Shown here: positions 15,090 through 24,185 of the stretch, piece after piece
How positions within the stretch are numbered: the stretch's first letter is position 1
Layout of the letters: every line of letters starts with the position of its first letter
Origin: Paracoccaceae bacterium
GTDB lineage: Bacteria; Pseudomonadota; Alphaproteobacteria; Rhodobacterales; Rhodobacteraceae
Direction of reading: 5' to 3'
DNA: 45,213 bases
Assembly (NCBI GenBank): GCA_024227475.1
Contig: JAAEUI010000008.1
Coordinates: 1-45,213 of the forward strand
The notes under the pieces: generated by a model
Told to the model about the DNA's origin: nothing
Database searches by the model: none
Seen by the model: the letters and a program-made list of their open reading frames with translations, nothing else
Position numbers and translations under genes: made by a program

Positions 15090-15938
15090 TCAAACCTCGT
15101 AGTTTTCGAGATCCTCGACGATCCCACTTTCCCCTGAGAAATAACTGCCCAAATCCGCTTTAGCCAGCGCATGCCCCTCCTCGGTATCCATGTGAATTCG
15201 GAAATGCGTCAGATATAGCCGCTTGACCTCGGCCTTTTCCGCCATTCGGGCAACTTCACCAGGATCCGGGCTCATTGACATTAACGCCGGGTGTACTTGT
15301 TCACCGCTGCCGCGATAGCACCAATGGAGCAGGAAATCGGCGTCCTGGCACAAGGCTGTTACCTGATCGTTGATGCCAGTGTCGCCGGAGTAGACAAATT
15401 TCTTACCCTCATGTTCTACCGAAAACGCCAGGCATTCCAGAACCGGCTGGGCGTGAGTTGCCTGCACTGTGCCGAGTGTCCATCCATCTCCGTTGAAGCT
15501 AAACCCGGGTTCGATTTCGGTGATTTCGGGCGCGGGCCATGGGCGTGGCAAGGTTCCACCACGTGCCACCCAAACTTGCTGGCTGGTTGGTAGTTCGGTT
15601 CTGGCACACAGGTCGTTTTTCAATACCCCGTCCTTGCCAAAATACCCATCATTGATTTCGGCCAGCGGTTTGGGGCCAAACACTTTTATCGGCTTACCGC
15701 CCTCATCCCAAGCGGCGTGCACAAGCCGTGCGTAATCCATCATGTGATCGGAATGGTAATGACTGAAAAACAAATGGGTGATATCGGCGGGCAGGCGATC
15801 TGAGCGGATCAGATTGTCAACAACCCCGCCACCGCAATCAAACAGGATTTTGTCTGCGCCGATTTCCAATAGATACCCGGTTGAGGCACGACGTTTGTAG
15901 GCTTCGGGGGATCCTGATCCCAATATCGTAAGTTTCAT
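15090..15938 (-). CDS. Metallo-beta-lactamase-fold hydrolase (RNase Z/arylsulfatase-like)
   Basis: The 282-residue protein shows the zinc-binding motif H-Y-H-S-D-H at about 61-66, then Y-S-G-D-T-G-I-N-D near 180 and T-H-F-R-I-H near 245. Its closest architecture by eye is the RNase Z-like/alkyl- or arylsulfatase-like branch of the superfamily. No signal peptide is visible. It lies nine bases after the sulfatase gene, in the same MarR-headed operon, which favours hydrolysis of an ester, lactone or sulfate ester over tRNA processing. Confidence 0.75.
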   Translation of the reverse strand: MKLTILGSGSPEAYKRRASTGYLLEIGADKILFDCGGGVVDNLIRSDRLPADITHLFFSHYHSDHMMDYARLVHAAWDEGGKPIKVFGPKPLAEINDGYFGKDGVLKNDLCARTELPTSQQVWVARGGTLPRPWPAPEITEIEPGFSFNGDGWTLGTVQATHAQPVLECLAFSVEHEGKKFVYSGDTGINDQVTALCQDADFLLHWCYRGSGEQVHPALMSMSPDPGEVARMAEKAEVKRLYLTHFRIHMDTEEGHALAKADLGSYFSGESGIVEDLENYEV

Positions 15939-15947
15939 GGTTATATC

Positions 15948-17378
15948 CTATGTCTCCGGTGGAGGGGTCGCGCCGGATGCGCCCAGTGTCAGGGCGGCTT
16001 CGCGGCCGCCAAATTGCGCGATCAGGGCTGCCTGATCAGAGAAGGCCTGTGCATCCACTGCGTCAGGATCGCATATAGCGCGGAGGTTTTGCTCCATCTC
16101 TGACAGAACACCCCGAAAAACCGGATCACTGGCGAGGTTGGAGGTCTCCTCGGGGTCGTTCTCCAGATCAAACAGCTCTGGAGGGAACCCGATATAGTGG
16201 TGGTATTTGAACCGCCCCTTACGCAGCATGAAAGCACCTGAAACAGCACCGGCTGCGTGGTATTCACTGAGGATGATCCGGTTCTTATCTGCTGGCTCCC
16301 GGGCGATATCGTGCAGCGAACGAATGCCTTCCGCCCCGTTCAGCTTTGCCCCGAAATGGCTGGCGATGGTCATCGACAAGTCGATCAAGCTGACGGGCGT
16401 TTCACAACTACCTTGCGGTGTGTCCGGCCCGGCCATGATCATCGGCACGGTCACGCTTTCCTGATAGAGGTTCGATTTGCCCCACAAGCCGCGCGCGCCG
16501 ACATTGTCGCCATGATCCGAGGTATAGACGATCGTTGTGTCGGCCAGCATTCCCGAACTTTCCAGTGCTCTCAGAATTTCCCCGATATTGTGATCAAGCC
16601 ACGAACATAATCCGTAATAGGCTGCCATTGCCCGCAACCGTTCGTCTTCGTTTTCAAACTTTGCCTCGCTGTCCATGAAGGCGTTTTGCTTTTCGACCCA
16701 GGGGTGGCGTTCATAGCCATCGCGCGGGTGGAGTTTGACATCGGGCAGGCTATCGGGTGGGTAGAGATCAAAAAATTTCTGCGGTGCCACAAGTGGAAAA
16801 TGCGGAGCGACAAGACCAACATAAAGACACCAGGGGCGATCATCCTCCGTTGTTGCCCGGTTCTTGATCCACTCAACAGTCCGGCTGGTAACGGCGGCGT
16901 CATAGTCGATGTATTTGCTGGTCCCCGGACCGATATTGTCGCCAAGCATCCGGCCTTTGCCGAAAACCCGCTCGTCTTCCTTGCGGATCGAAGCCCAGAC
17001 CATGCCAACCCCCCCCGCCACCATCATCGGCAGATGTTCGGTGTCAAAACCGGCGGGATCTTCCTCTGAGCGGTAGTGAAGCTTGCCTATTGATTCCACA
17101 GGTACGCCTTTGGCTTGCAAAGCGTGTCCCCAGCCGGGGATTTCGCCGGTATAGGGCATAGCGTTATCCCAAAGCCGTGTCTGATGCACATAGCGACCGG
17201 TCGCGAAGCAAGCCCTTGCCGGAACACAGATTGATGAAGGGGTATAGGCGTTTTCAAACCGCATCCCGCGCGCCGCCAGCGCATCCAGGTTCGGGGTTTG
17301 AACAAACGGATGGCCGGCACATCCCATGGCGCGAGCCTGATGCTCGTCAGACATGAGTATGAGGAGGTTTGACGTCAA
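15948..17378 (-). CDS. Cys-type sulfatase (alkaline-phosphatase superfamily)
   Basis: This 476-residue enzyme hydrolyses a sulfate (or phosphonate) ester. The formylglycine signature is Cys51 in C-V-P-A-R, within S-S-I-C-V-P-A-R-A-C-F-A-T-G-R. The N-terminal S-D-E-H (metal site), G-K-L-H-Y near 96, H-F-P-L near 190 and the late T-S-D-H-G-D-N-V-G metal site are present. The start is a TTG at 17378 that overlaps the MarR stop (TTGA); it is preferred to the internal ATG because it keeps the conserved first strand. There is no signal peptide, so the substrate must be imported, plausibly by the adjacent TctABC. It resembles choline-sulfatase and phosphonate-monoester-hydrolase types; the substrate is unproven. 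Confidence 0.88.
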   Translation of the reverse strand: MTSNLLILMSDEHQARAMGCAGHPFVQTPNLDALAARGMRFENAYTPSSICVPARACFATGRYVHQTRLWDNAMPYTGEIPGWGHALQAKGVPVESIGKLHYRSEEDPAGFDTEHLPMMVAGGVGMVWASIRKEDERVFGKGRMLGDNIGPGTSKYIDYDAAVTSRTVEWIKNRATTEDDRPWCLYVGLVAPHFPLVAPQKFFDLYPPDSLPDVKLHPRDGYERHPWVEKQNAFMDSEAKFENEDERLRAMAAYYGLCSWLDHNIGEILRALESSGMLADTTIVYTSDHGDNVGARGLWGKSNLYQESVTVPMIMAGPDTPQGSCETPVSLIDLSMTIASHFGAKLNGAEGIRSLHDIAREPADKNRIILSEYHAAGAVSGAFMLRKGRFKYHHYIGFPPELFDLENDPEETSNLASDPVFRGVLSEMEQNLRAICDPDAVDAQAFSDQAALIAQFGGREAALTLGASGATPPPET

Positions 17379-17851
17379 AGTAATTCGTCCAGACTGTCGA
17401 TCGCCACTTCCAACTTGTCAAAGCTCTCAAACAAAGCGTTACGTTCATCCTTGTTCAGGCAATCCAGCAGGCGGACCTGTCGTTCGCGCATGTAAGGGCG
17501 GGCCCTTTCAAACAGGGCAAGGCCCTTTTCTGTCATGTCCACAGAATGCGATCGCTGATCGGAGTCACTTGATTCAGCGTAAAGAAGGCCGTTTTTGATC
17601 ATGCCTTTGATTGTGCGGCTAACCAAGCCCTTGTCGAATTTCGTGTGCTTTACGAATTCCTTCGGAGAGGTTTTCCCGTGCGATTCGATCAGCACCATGA
17701 TGCGCCATTGCGACAGTGTGATACCCGCAGATTTGTTCAGAATTCTTGTGGATTGAGCGTTCGTTTTGGCATGCAGGCGGGCCAGTCGGAAAGTCACCAT
17801 CTGCTGTAGCGGGATCGTTTTCCCAGACTGCTCAAGCATCTTTTTTGTCAT
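17375..17851 (-). CDS. MarR-family transcriptional regulator
   Basis: This 158-residue winged-helix dimeric repressor has I-T-L-S-Q-W-R-I-M near 43, the recognition region F-D-K-G-L-V-S-R-T-I-K-G-M near 72-84 and the wing D-S-D-Q-R-S-H-S-V near 96-104 that fits the MarR D-x-R-x-x-x-V pattern. It is the first gene of the sulfatase operon and is divergent from tctC; two perfect palindromes between them are its probable binding sites. The stop overlaps the TTG start of the sulfatase. Confidence 0.9.
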   Translation of the reverse strand: MTKKMLEQSGKTIPLQQMVTFRLARLHAKTNAQSTRILNKSAGITLSQWRIMVLIESHGKTSPKEFVKHTKFDKGLVSRTIKGMIKNGLLYAESSDSDQRSHSVDMTEKGLALFERARPYMRERQVRLLDCLNKDERNALFESFDKLEVAIDSLDELL

Positions 17852-17891
17852 TCTTCCCTCCGAAGGTCTGTCCCCTTATTGTCAGAATAAT

Positions 17892-17925
17892 GTTGACAGG
17901 TCAACTTTAATGTTGACAGGTCAAC
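17892..17925. promoter_or_regulatory. Tandem MarR operators
   Basis: GTTGAC-AG-GTCAAC occurs twice, at 17892-17905 and 17912-17925, each a perfect palindrome, with centres 20 bp apart (about two helical turns). They sit between the MarR and tctC start codons. MarR proteins usually bind such 14-20 bp palindromes in their own promoter, so this is the expected switch for both operons. Confidence 0.8.
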
Positions 17926-17973
17926 TAAATTTAGTGCAGAGTTGAGAAATCATAGTTTCCAGGGAGGAAAATC

Positions 17974-18924
17974 ATGAATCGCATTCTCAAAGCAGGCGTC
18001 GCGGCGCTTGGGCTTGCCATAATCTCCACCGGAGCACTGGCAGCAGACTGGGCCCCACCCGGGCCGATCAAGATGATGATCGCATTTCGCGCTGGCGGTG
18101 GAGCCGACACCCAGGCAAGGCTGATTGCCGAGGCGCTTGAAGCCCAGATGGGCTGGAAGTTCATTCCCGAGCAGGTCACCGGCAAAGGTGGTGTAAACCT
18201 TTTGGCAACGATGAAAGACCAGCCAAATGACGGCACGGTCATCGGCATCGTTGTGACTGAATCTGTTGGTTACAATCTGGCGGCGGCCAACGCCGGAATT
18301 ACGCCTGCGGATTTCATCGGTATTTCCACCACAGCCGGGTTCCAGATGGGGATTGTCTCTCTCAGCTCTAAAGGCTGGACCACCTTTGCCGATGTGGTTG
18401 CTGCAGCCAAAGGAGGCCAGGAGATCCGTTTTGGCGTGATGAGCCCGAAACTGGCTGACCTTGCGTATCTCCTGGGCAAGGCACAGGGTGTTGACTTCAA
18501 TATTGTCTCGGTCAAGGGCGGCAAGGCGGTCATGAACGGGGTCAATGCGGGCGATCTTGATATTGGGTTTATGGCGGGCATTCAGGCCAAAGGTGTTGCT
18601 GCGGGCGATCTTGTGAACCTCGCATCAGGTCTTTCGACACCGCTGAACCAAACACCGGATGCCCCGACACTGGCTGATCTTGGTGTAAGCTTCAATTCCG
18701 ATGGCTACTTCGTCTTTGTCGGCCCCGCTGGGATACCAGCGGATGCCCGCGATGCACTGGCCCAAGCAATTGCCGGCGTTGTAAGTGATGAAACCACCAA
18801 GGCCGGTGGTATTATCAAAAAGGCCTTTGGCGGTTCAGCCACAATTACTGGTGACGCGTTGACGACGCTTATGGCAAATGACTACTCGGACGCTGGCGCA
18901 TTAATGGACGCTGCTGGCGAATAG
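17974..18924 (+). CDS. tctC: Tripartite tricarboxylate transporter binding protein (TctC/Bug)
   Basis: This 316-residue periplasmic receptor has a clear signal peptide cut after A-L-A (about residue 23). The Bug-family pattern P-I-K-M-M-I-A-F-R-A-G-G-G-A-D, the segment G-I-V-V-T-E-S near 90, D-I-G-F near 196 and Y-F-V-F-V-G-P-A-G-I-P near 250 are visible. AGGGAGG precedes the ATG. As first gene of tctCBA under MarR control, it probably binds the anionic (sulfated?) compound processed by the sulfatase operon; the ligand itself is inference. Confidence 0.88.
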   Translation: MNRILKAGVAALGLAIISTGALAADWAPPGPIKMMIAFRAGGGADTQARLIAEALEAQMGWKFIPEQVTGKGGVNLLATMKDQPNDGTVIGIVVTESVGYNLAAANAGITPADFIGISTTAGFQMGIVSLSSKGWTTFADVVAAAKGGQEIRFGVMSPKLADLAYLLGKAQGVDFNIVSVKGGKAVMNGVNAGDLDIGFMAGIQAKGVAAGDLVNLASGLSTPLNQTPDAPTLADLGVSFNSDGYFVFVGPAGIPADARDALAQAIAGVVSDETTKAGGIIKKAFGGSATITGDALTTLMANDYSDAGALMDAAGE

Positions 18925-18935
18925 ACGGGGCCATC

Positions 18936-18960
18936 GCGGGCCCGGGTTGCCCGGGCCTGC
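18936..18960 (+). terminator. Hairpin after tctC
   Basis: GGCCCGGG-TTG-CCCGGGCC (18939-18957) is a perfect eight-base stem with a three-base loop, extendable by three more pairs. No T-run follows and tctB starts 24 bases later, so it is more likely a 3' stabiliser or partial terminator that raises binding-protein levels than a full terminator. Confidence 0.65.
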
Positions 18961-18983
18961 GCTTCTGCAATGGAGGTTCGCCG

Positions 18984-19550
18984 ATGTCTTCAAGGTCAAA
19001 AAGCAACCTTTATCTCGGGTTTTGCTGTCTGGGTTTTTCCCTGCTACTGCTGTTCGTCTGGATCCCGCTTGATACCGAAACCGGATGGATCGAGAAAGTC
19101 CGCCGCCAGATAACGATTGGCGACAGTCTGGCTCCGTCGGTGGCCGCACTGTTTCTGCTGGTGGGTGGGGCGATTCTTACACTGATCGAACGAAAGGCAC
19201 CCGGTCAGCCGAAACTGACCGGTGCAAATATGCGTTTCATCGGCTCGGTCCTTCTGATCCTGTTCTTCAGCCTTACGATCATGCGCTATTGCGGGCCGCT
19301 TGCCGTTGCGATCACCAGCGCGTTCACCGGTGACGAGTTGGAATACCGCCTGCTTCGGGACACGGCACCGTGGAAATACATTGGTTACATTTGCGGCGGA
19401 ATCGTTTTGATCGCCGGCCTGATTGCCCTGATCGAGGGGCGCATGACAGGCCGTGCCGTGTTAATTTCGGCACTCGCCGTGCTGGTATTGATCGCAATTT
19501 ACGACCTACCTTTTGACGATCTTCTTTTACCACCCAACGGAGATGTCTGA
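18984..19550 (+). CDS. tctB: Tripartite tricarboxylate transporter small membrane subunit TctB
   Basis: This 188-residue protein has four hydrophobic helices and no other domain, as expected for TctB, which is poorly conserved in sequence. Identification rests on its size, topology and position between tctC and tctA. GGAGG precedes the ATG. The stop TGA overlaps the tctA start by one base (TGATG). Confidence 0.85.
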   Translation: MSSRSKSNLYLGFCCLGFSLLLLFVWIPLDTETGWIEKVRRQITIGDSLAPSVAALFLLVGGAILTLIERKAPGQPKLTGANMRFIGSVLLILFFSLTIMRYCGPLAVAITSAFTGDELEYRLLRDTAPWKYIGYICGGIVLIAGLIALIEGRMTGRAVLISALAVLVLIAIYDLPFDDLLLPPNGDV

Positions 19551-21148
19551 TGGGTGTGCTTGATTATATCTGGCTTGGAATCCTGTCAGTTTTTCAGGGA
19601 CCTGAGTTGTTTTCCCTATTCGGTCTGCCGGTATCGGTGACACTGGTGATGATCCTTTGCGGTTTCCTTTTGGGCATTGCGGTCGGGGCGACGCCGGGGC
19701 TGGCCGGGCCGATTGCCATGGCGATTGCGCTGCCGATCCTGATTTCGGTCTTTGGTTATCATCAGGATGCGCTGTTACCAGTGATGGGGTTTCTGATCGG
19801 GATCATGAAAGGGGCGACAATTGGCGGCGCAGTGCCCGCAATCCTGTTCAACACCCCAGGCACGCCCGACGCCTATATGACCACGCTTGACGGTTACCCG
19901 ATGACCCAGAAAGGGCAGGCTAAAAAGGCGCTCAGAGTGGCACATTTTTCTTCGGCCAGCGGGGATACGTTTTCTGACATCGTGCTGATTGTCTGCGCGC
20001 CGTTTCTGGCACTTCTGGTTGAGGCCTATCTCGACTTGCCGGAAAAAACCGCGCTTCTGATCCTGTCGCTGTCTTTCATTTCAGCCGTCATCGGGGGATC
20101 CCCGGCAAAGGGTTTAATCTCCGCCGGGCTTGGATTGCTGGCGGTCTATATCGGCACCGGCGAAGATTTCTATCCCCGCCTGTCGCTGGGAACCAGTCAA
20201 CTTTCGCAAGGTTTTCCAATAGCGACCGCCGTTTTGGGGGTTCTGATCATCGGGTCTGTCTTCAAAGGACTGGAGGAACTCTGGCACGAGAAACGGCAAA
20301 GCGGCCAGATCTCGGTGATCAAGGACAAGGGTGATCAGCGCTTGCGTTTTGCTGAAATCCGCCGCCTGTTCCCGTTCATCGCCCGTTCGGCCGTGATCGG
20401 AACCGCGATTGGTGCCCTGCCAGGCATCGGCTCCACCCTGGCGGCAACTTTGGGCTATACGGTTGGCAAAGGCCGCTATCAACGTCTGAAAGCCGAAGAT
20501 GACCCCGAGTTTGGCACCGGTGTGCCGGAAGGGATCGCCGCAACCGAAGCGGCTAATTCCTCGGTCTCAGGCGCAAACCTGATCCCGGTTTTGTCGCTGG
20601 GTATTCCGGGAAACGCAGCCGCTGTGTTTCTGATCCTCGCGGCTGAAAGTATCGGGGGCTTCAACCCCGGACCTTCGGTATTTCGCTTCACGGCTGACAC
20701 GGTGAACCCCGAACTGGTGGTTGCCTTTGGCCTGTTTACCGCCATGTTCATTGCCAACGGACTCAACTGGACTATCGGCGGGGTTTTCATGCGCTCGATG
20801 GGCGTCATGATCCGCATCCCCAAGCATATCCTGCTGCCAATCGTTCTGCTGCTGACGCTAACTGCCATTTACGTACAGGAAACACGGATGGCGGCGATCT
20901 GGTTCGCGCTGGCCTTCGGGGTGTTGGGTTATTTCATGCGCGCCCTTGCCATCTCACCTCTGCCTTTCGTTATTGCATTCATCCTTGGCGGCAAACTTGA
21001 GGAAAGCGCACGGCAAGCCTTTGCCGCAACCGGCGGTGATGCTTTCTTTCTGTTCACCAGCCCGGTTGCGCTGGTGTTCATGCTGATGTCCGTCGGGGTG
21101 GTCGTGTTCACAGCGATCCGGTCCAAAGGTTCCGAGCAGTCAAGCTGA
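19550..21148 (+). CDS. tctA: Tripartite tricarboxylate transporter large permease TctA
   Basis: The 532-residue polytopic permease shows the TctA signatures G-A-T-P-G-L-A-G-P-I-A near 46, the F-N-T-P-G-T-P-D near 100, G-A-L-P-G-I-G-S-T-L-A near 290 and a second-half E-A-A-N-S-S-V-S-G-A near 335, S-L-G-I-P-G-N near 351. It carries about twelve helices and uses an ion gradient. It is the last gene of the operon and faces the convergent ABC ATPase gene 140 bases away. Confidence 0.92.
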   Translation: MGVLDYIWLGILSVFQGPELFSLFGLPVSVTLVMILCGFLLGIAVGATPGLAGPIAMAIALPILISVFGYHQDALLPVMGFLIGIMKGATIGGAVPAILFNTPGTPDAYMTTLDGYPMTQKGQAKKALRVAHFSSASGDTFSDIVLIVCAPFLALLVEAYLDLPEKTALLILSLSFISAVIGGSPAKGLISAGLGLLAVYIGTGEDFYPRLSLGTSQLSQGFPIATAVLGVLIIGSVFKGLEELWHEKRQSGQISVIKDKGDQRLRFAEIRRLFPFIARSAVIGTAIGALPGIGSTLAATLGYTVGKGRYQRLKAEDDPEFGTGVPEGIAATEAANSSVSGANLIPVLSLGIPGNAAAVFLILAAESIGGFNPGPSVFRFTADTVNPELVVAFGLFTAMFIANGLNWTIGGVFMRSMGVMIRIPKHILLPIVLLLTLTAIYVQETRMAAIWFALAFGVLGYFMRALAISPLPFVIAFILGGKLEESARQAFAATGGDAFFLFTSPVALVFMLMSVGVVVFTAIRSKGSEQSS

Positions 21149-21288
21149 AAGTGTAATGACTAAGAACAGGCAGAATTTTGACCACCCAAAAAAGGGCTGC
21201 AGACCTGCGCCGATTTGAAATTGCAAGCACTTCAGAGAGATGAACTGTGAGCACGGCTATCGCAATTACACGCGGTCAACTCGTTATA

Positions 21289-22305
21289 TCAGGCTGCCAT
21301 CGCGCTTCCTATGCGTTGACCTTCTGCGTTGAACAAGAAGCTGTGCATGTCGTCAAAATCCAGATGAACAGTGGTATCCACTGCTACAGCATGCTGACCG
21401 AACAACCGGATTGTGAGGTCCTGCCCTGCTTCGGTTCTGACAATCACGTTGGTATCGCCGCCAAGGCGTTCCACGTGGACGACCTTTGCATCCAGCCGAC
21501 CACCTGCTTCTACCAGCTGAATATGCTCAGGACGGATTCCAAACGTATCCGCACTGGAACCACCCACGGTATCGGCGGAAATGAAGTTCATTGAAGGTGA
21601 CCCGAGAAAACTGGCAACGAACTGGTTGGCGGGATTGTTATAAAGTTCCATCGGGCTGCCAACCTGCTCGACCCGGCCATCGCGCAGGACCACGATTTTG
21701 TCGGCCAGCGTCATCGCTTCGGTCTGGTCGTGGGTGACGTAGATCATGCTGGCACTGAGCGTCTTGTGCAGATTCGAGATTTCGATCCGCGTATTCATCC
21801 GCAGGGCCGCGTCGAGGTTTGAAAGGGGCTCGTCGAACAGGAACAATTCAGGTTCCCGGACAATAGCGCGACCGATCGCGACCCGTTGGCGCTGGCCGCC
21901 GGACAGTTCGGAAGGACGGCGCTCCAGGTATTCATCCAAGGAAAGCATCCGGCTGGCCTCGGCCACGCGTTTTTCAACTTCTGCCTTGGGTTGTTTTTCC
22001 TGCTTCAGTCCAAGTGACATGTTGCCGCGAACAGTCAAATGCGGGTAAAGCGCGTAGGACTGAAACACCATAGCGATGCCGCGTTTTGCCGGGGGTACGT
22101 TGTTCACAACCGTGCCGCCAATGTCGACGGTGCCAGAAGTGGCATCTTCCAACCCGGCGATAACCCGCAGGAGCGTGGACTTGCCACAGCCTGACGGCCC
22201 GACAAAAACGACAAACTCTCCCTCATCGACTGTCAGGTCAATATTCTTCAACACCTCCACTTTACCAAAGGATTTACAGACGTTTTTCAAAGTTAGAGCG
22301 GTCAT
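21289..22305 (-). CDS. Sugar ABC transporter ATPase (UgpC/MsmX type)
   Basis: The 338-residue nucleotide-binding subunit has Walker A G-P-S-G-C-G-K-S-T (36-44), Q-loop V-F-Q-S-Y, signature L-S-G-G-Q-R-Q-R, Walker B L-F-L-F-D-E-P and switch histidine T-H-D-Q-T, followed by a C-terminal TOBE/OB region (G-I-R-P-E-H near 248), as in MalK-like importers. It lies at the end of the minus-strand sugar operon and its ATG overlaps the stop of the oxidoreductase gene. It energises the two permeases upstream. Confidence 0.93.
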   Translation of the reverse strand: MTALTLKNVCKSFGKVEVLKNIDLTVDEGEFVVFVGPSGCGKSTLLRVIAGLEDATSGTVDIGGTVVNNVPPAKRGIAMVFQSYALYPHLTVRGNMSLGLKQEKQPKAEVEKRVAEASRMLSLDEYLERRPSELSGGQRQRVAIGRAIVREPELFLFDEPLSNLDAALRMNTRIEISNLHKTLSASMIYVTHDQTEAMTLADKIVVLRDGRVEQVGSPMELYNNPANQFVASFLGSPSMNFISADTVGGSSADTFGIRPEHIQLVEAGGRLDAKVVHVERLGGDTNVIVRTEAGQDLTIRLFGQHAVAVDTTVHLDFDDMHSFLFNAEGQRIGSAMAA

Positions 22306-23339
22306 GTTTGGGCTCCCAAAAGATTGATTGCTTGGCCAGTTCGGATGCTGGTATCAGCGGCGAGACAAATACGCAGTGATTGTACTGCGTCAGACATATG
22401 GCGGTTGAGACCTATGTCGGAGCTTATGGTTTCGAGCACATAGGCTTGCTCGGCATTGCACAGGTCCTGGTGACCCGGTTCATCGTCCAGCACAATTACC
22501 TGATCGGCACCTGAAACGGGGTGAATGCGCAAAGCGCCAACCCGCGTGTGACTGTCAATGTCGTCAGAATTCGTTGGATCGTCTGACACAATCGAAACCG
22601 CCCCGTTGGGGGAGATTATGTCTTTTACGAAATGGGCGGTTTCAGACATCATCGGCCCCCAACCAGCCTCGTACCAGCCAACCGAACCATCATCAAAGAC
22701 GACCTGAAACTGTCCGTAATTGTACATGTCTGCCGCAATTTCGTCCGACAAGCGCAGGCCCATACCATGTACACGCACAGGCTTGGCATCGGTAATCTGA
22801 CACATGATATCCACGTAATGCACACCACAATCCACAATCGGAGATGTTGTCTGCATCAGCGACTTGTGAGTCGACCAGGTCTCGCCCGAACTTTGCTGGT
22901 TAAGGTTCAGCCGGAAGACGTAAGGCCCGCCCAGATTGCGCGCCTCACCAACCAGCCGTTGCCAGCTTGGGTGGTGGCGCAGGATGTATCCGACCACCAA
23001 CTTGCGGTCGGTTTCCTTTGCTTTCGCTACCACGCGCTCTGCATCGGAAACGGAAGTTGCCAGAGGTTTCTCGATGAAGACATGGGCACCGGCATCCATC
23101 GCGGCAATTGCGAATTCCGCGTGGCTGTCGGAATAGGTAGCAATACAAACCAGATCCGGTTTCAGTGCCGCCAGCGCCTTGGTGTAATCCGTATGCAATG
23201 GGTAACCCGACAGCTCCGGCGGAAGATCGACAGGCGAGCGGTTCACCAGCCCAACAATCTGGGAACCCGGCGTGGCGTGGTGCGCCAGCGCGTGGCTGAC
23301 CCCCATGTTACCAAGGCCTGCAATCAGGACGCGTATCAT
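22302..23339 (-). CDS. Gfo/Idh/MocA-family oxidoreductase
   Basis: This 345-residue NAD(P)-dependent sugar or cyclitol oxidoreductase has the Rossmann motif G-L-G-N-M-G (9-14), I-A-T-Y-S-D near 68, the E-K-P-L-A motif near 95, and a putative catalytic histidine in D-C-G-V-H-Y-V-D near 170. It overlaps both neighbours by four bases, inside an ABC transporter operon of an amino-sugar locus. No known step of MurNAc or GlcNAc breakdown needs it, so it may process a modified or anhydro sugar before the common pathway. Confidence 0.88.
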   Translation of the reverse strand: MIRVLIAGLGNMGVSHALAHHATPGSQIVGLVNRSPVDLPPELSGYPLHTDYTKALAALKPDLVCIATYSDSHAEFAIAAMDAGAHVFIEKPLATSVSDAERVVAKAKETDRKLVVGYILRHHPSWQRLVGEARNLGGPYVFRLNLNQQSSGETWSTHKSLMQTTSPIVDCGVHYVDIMCQITDAKPVRVHGMGLRLSDEIAADMYNYGQFQVVFDDGSVGWYEAGWGPMMSETAHFVKDIISPNGAVSIVSDDPTNSDDIDSHTRVGALRIHPVSGADQVIVLDDEPGHQDLCNAEQAYVLETISSDIGLNRHMSDAVQSLRICLAADTSIRTGQAINLLGAQT

Positions 23340-24175
23340 TTGACTGCACCAGACGTAATGCCTCGGATCAACTGACGCGAGAAGATGATATAGAGGATCA
23401 TGACCGGCAGGATGGCCATCGACAGGGCGGACAGAACCGCGTTCCAGTCGGTGACGAACTGGCCGATAAAGACTTGAGAGCCTAGCGTAAGCGTTTTAGT
23501 GCCTTCTGCCGGGGCTAAGATCAACGGGAACCACAGGTCGTTCCAGATCGGAATCATGTTGAACACCGCTACCGTTGCCATAGCCGGACGGACCAGTGGC
23601 AGCACCAGCCTGAAAAATATGGTGTATTCGTTCAACCCATCGATCCGGCCCGCATTCTTCAGGTCATCTGAGACCTGTTTCATGAACTCGCTGAGAATGA
23701 AAACAGCCAGCGGCAGGCCCTGGGCGGTATACACCAGAATTAGTGCCATCAGCGTGTTCACCAGTCCGGTTGAAACCATCAGCTCCAGAATAGCCACCGT
23801 GCCGATACGGATTGGAATCATGATGCCAAGGGCCAGATACAGCCCCATCAGCGTGTTACCCTTGAAGCGGTATTCCGCCAGCGCAAAGGCGGCCATCGCA
23901 CCAAACAGCAGAACCAGAAACAGCGACACTACGGTAACGATCATTGAGTTCTGGAAGTAGAGGAAAAAGTCCCCCTGCTTAAATACTGTTTGATACCCGA
24001 TCAACGAAAAACTGTCTGCGTCAGGCAGCGACAAGGGTTCCCGGAAGATCGCCTTGCGCGTCTTGAAGCTGTTGATGAGGATCACGAAGACCGGGAACAG
24101 GGCGATGATCGTATAGAGGATCAGAATGCCGTGGGCGGCAAAGACGTTTGCGGGGTTTCTGCGTGCTTTGTTCAT
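23336..24175 (-). CDS. Carbohydrate ABC transporter permease (MalG/AraQ type)
   Basis: The 279-residue protein has six hydrophobic helices and the EAA-like loop N-A-G-R-I-D-G-L-N-E-Y-T-I-F that docks on the ATPase, here with Asn where Glu is common. It follows the other permease by ten bases and overlaps the oxidoreductase gene by four. Confidence 0.9.
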   Translation of the reverse strand: MNKARRNPANVFAAHGILILYTIIALFPVFVILINSFKTRKAIFREPLSLPDADSFSLIGYQTVFKQGDFFLYFQNSMIVTVVSLFLVLLFGAMAAFALAEYRFKGNTLMGLYLALGIMIPIRIGTVAILELMVSTGLVNTLMALILVYTAQGLPLAVFILSEFMKQVSDDLKNAGRIDGLNEYTIFFRLVLPLVRPAMATVAVFNMIPIWNDLWFPLILAPAEGTKTLTLGSQVFIGQFVTDWNAVLSALSMAILPVMILYIIFSRQLIRGITSGAVK

Positions 24176-24185
24176 GTCCGCCTCC

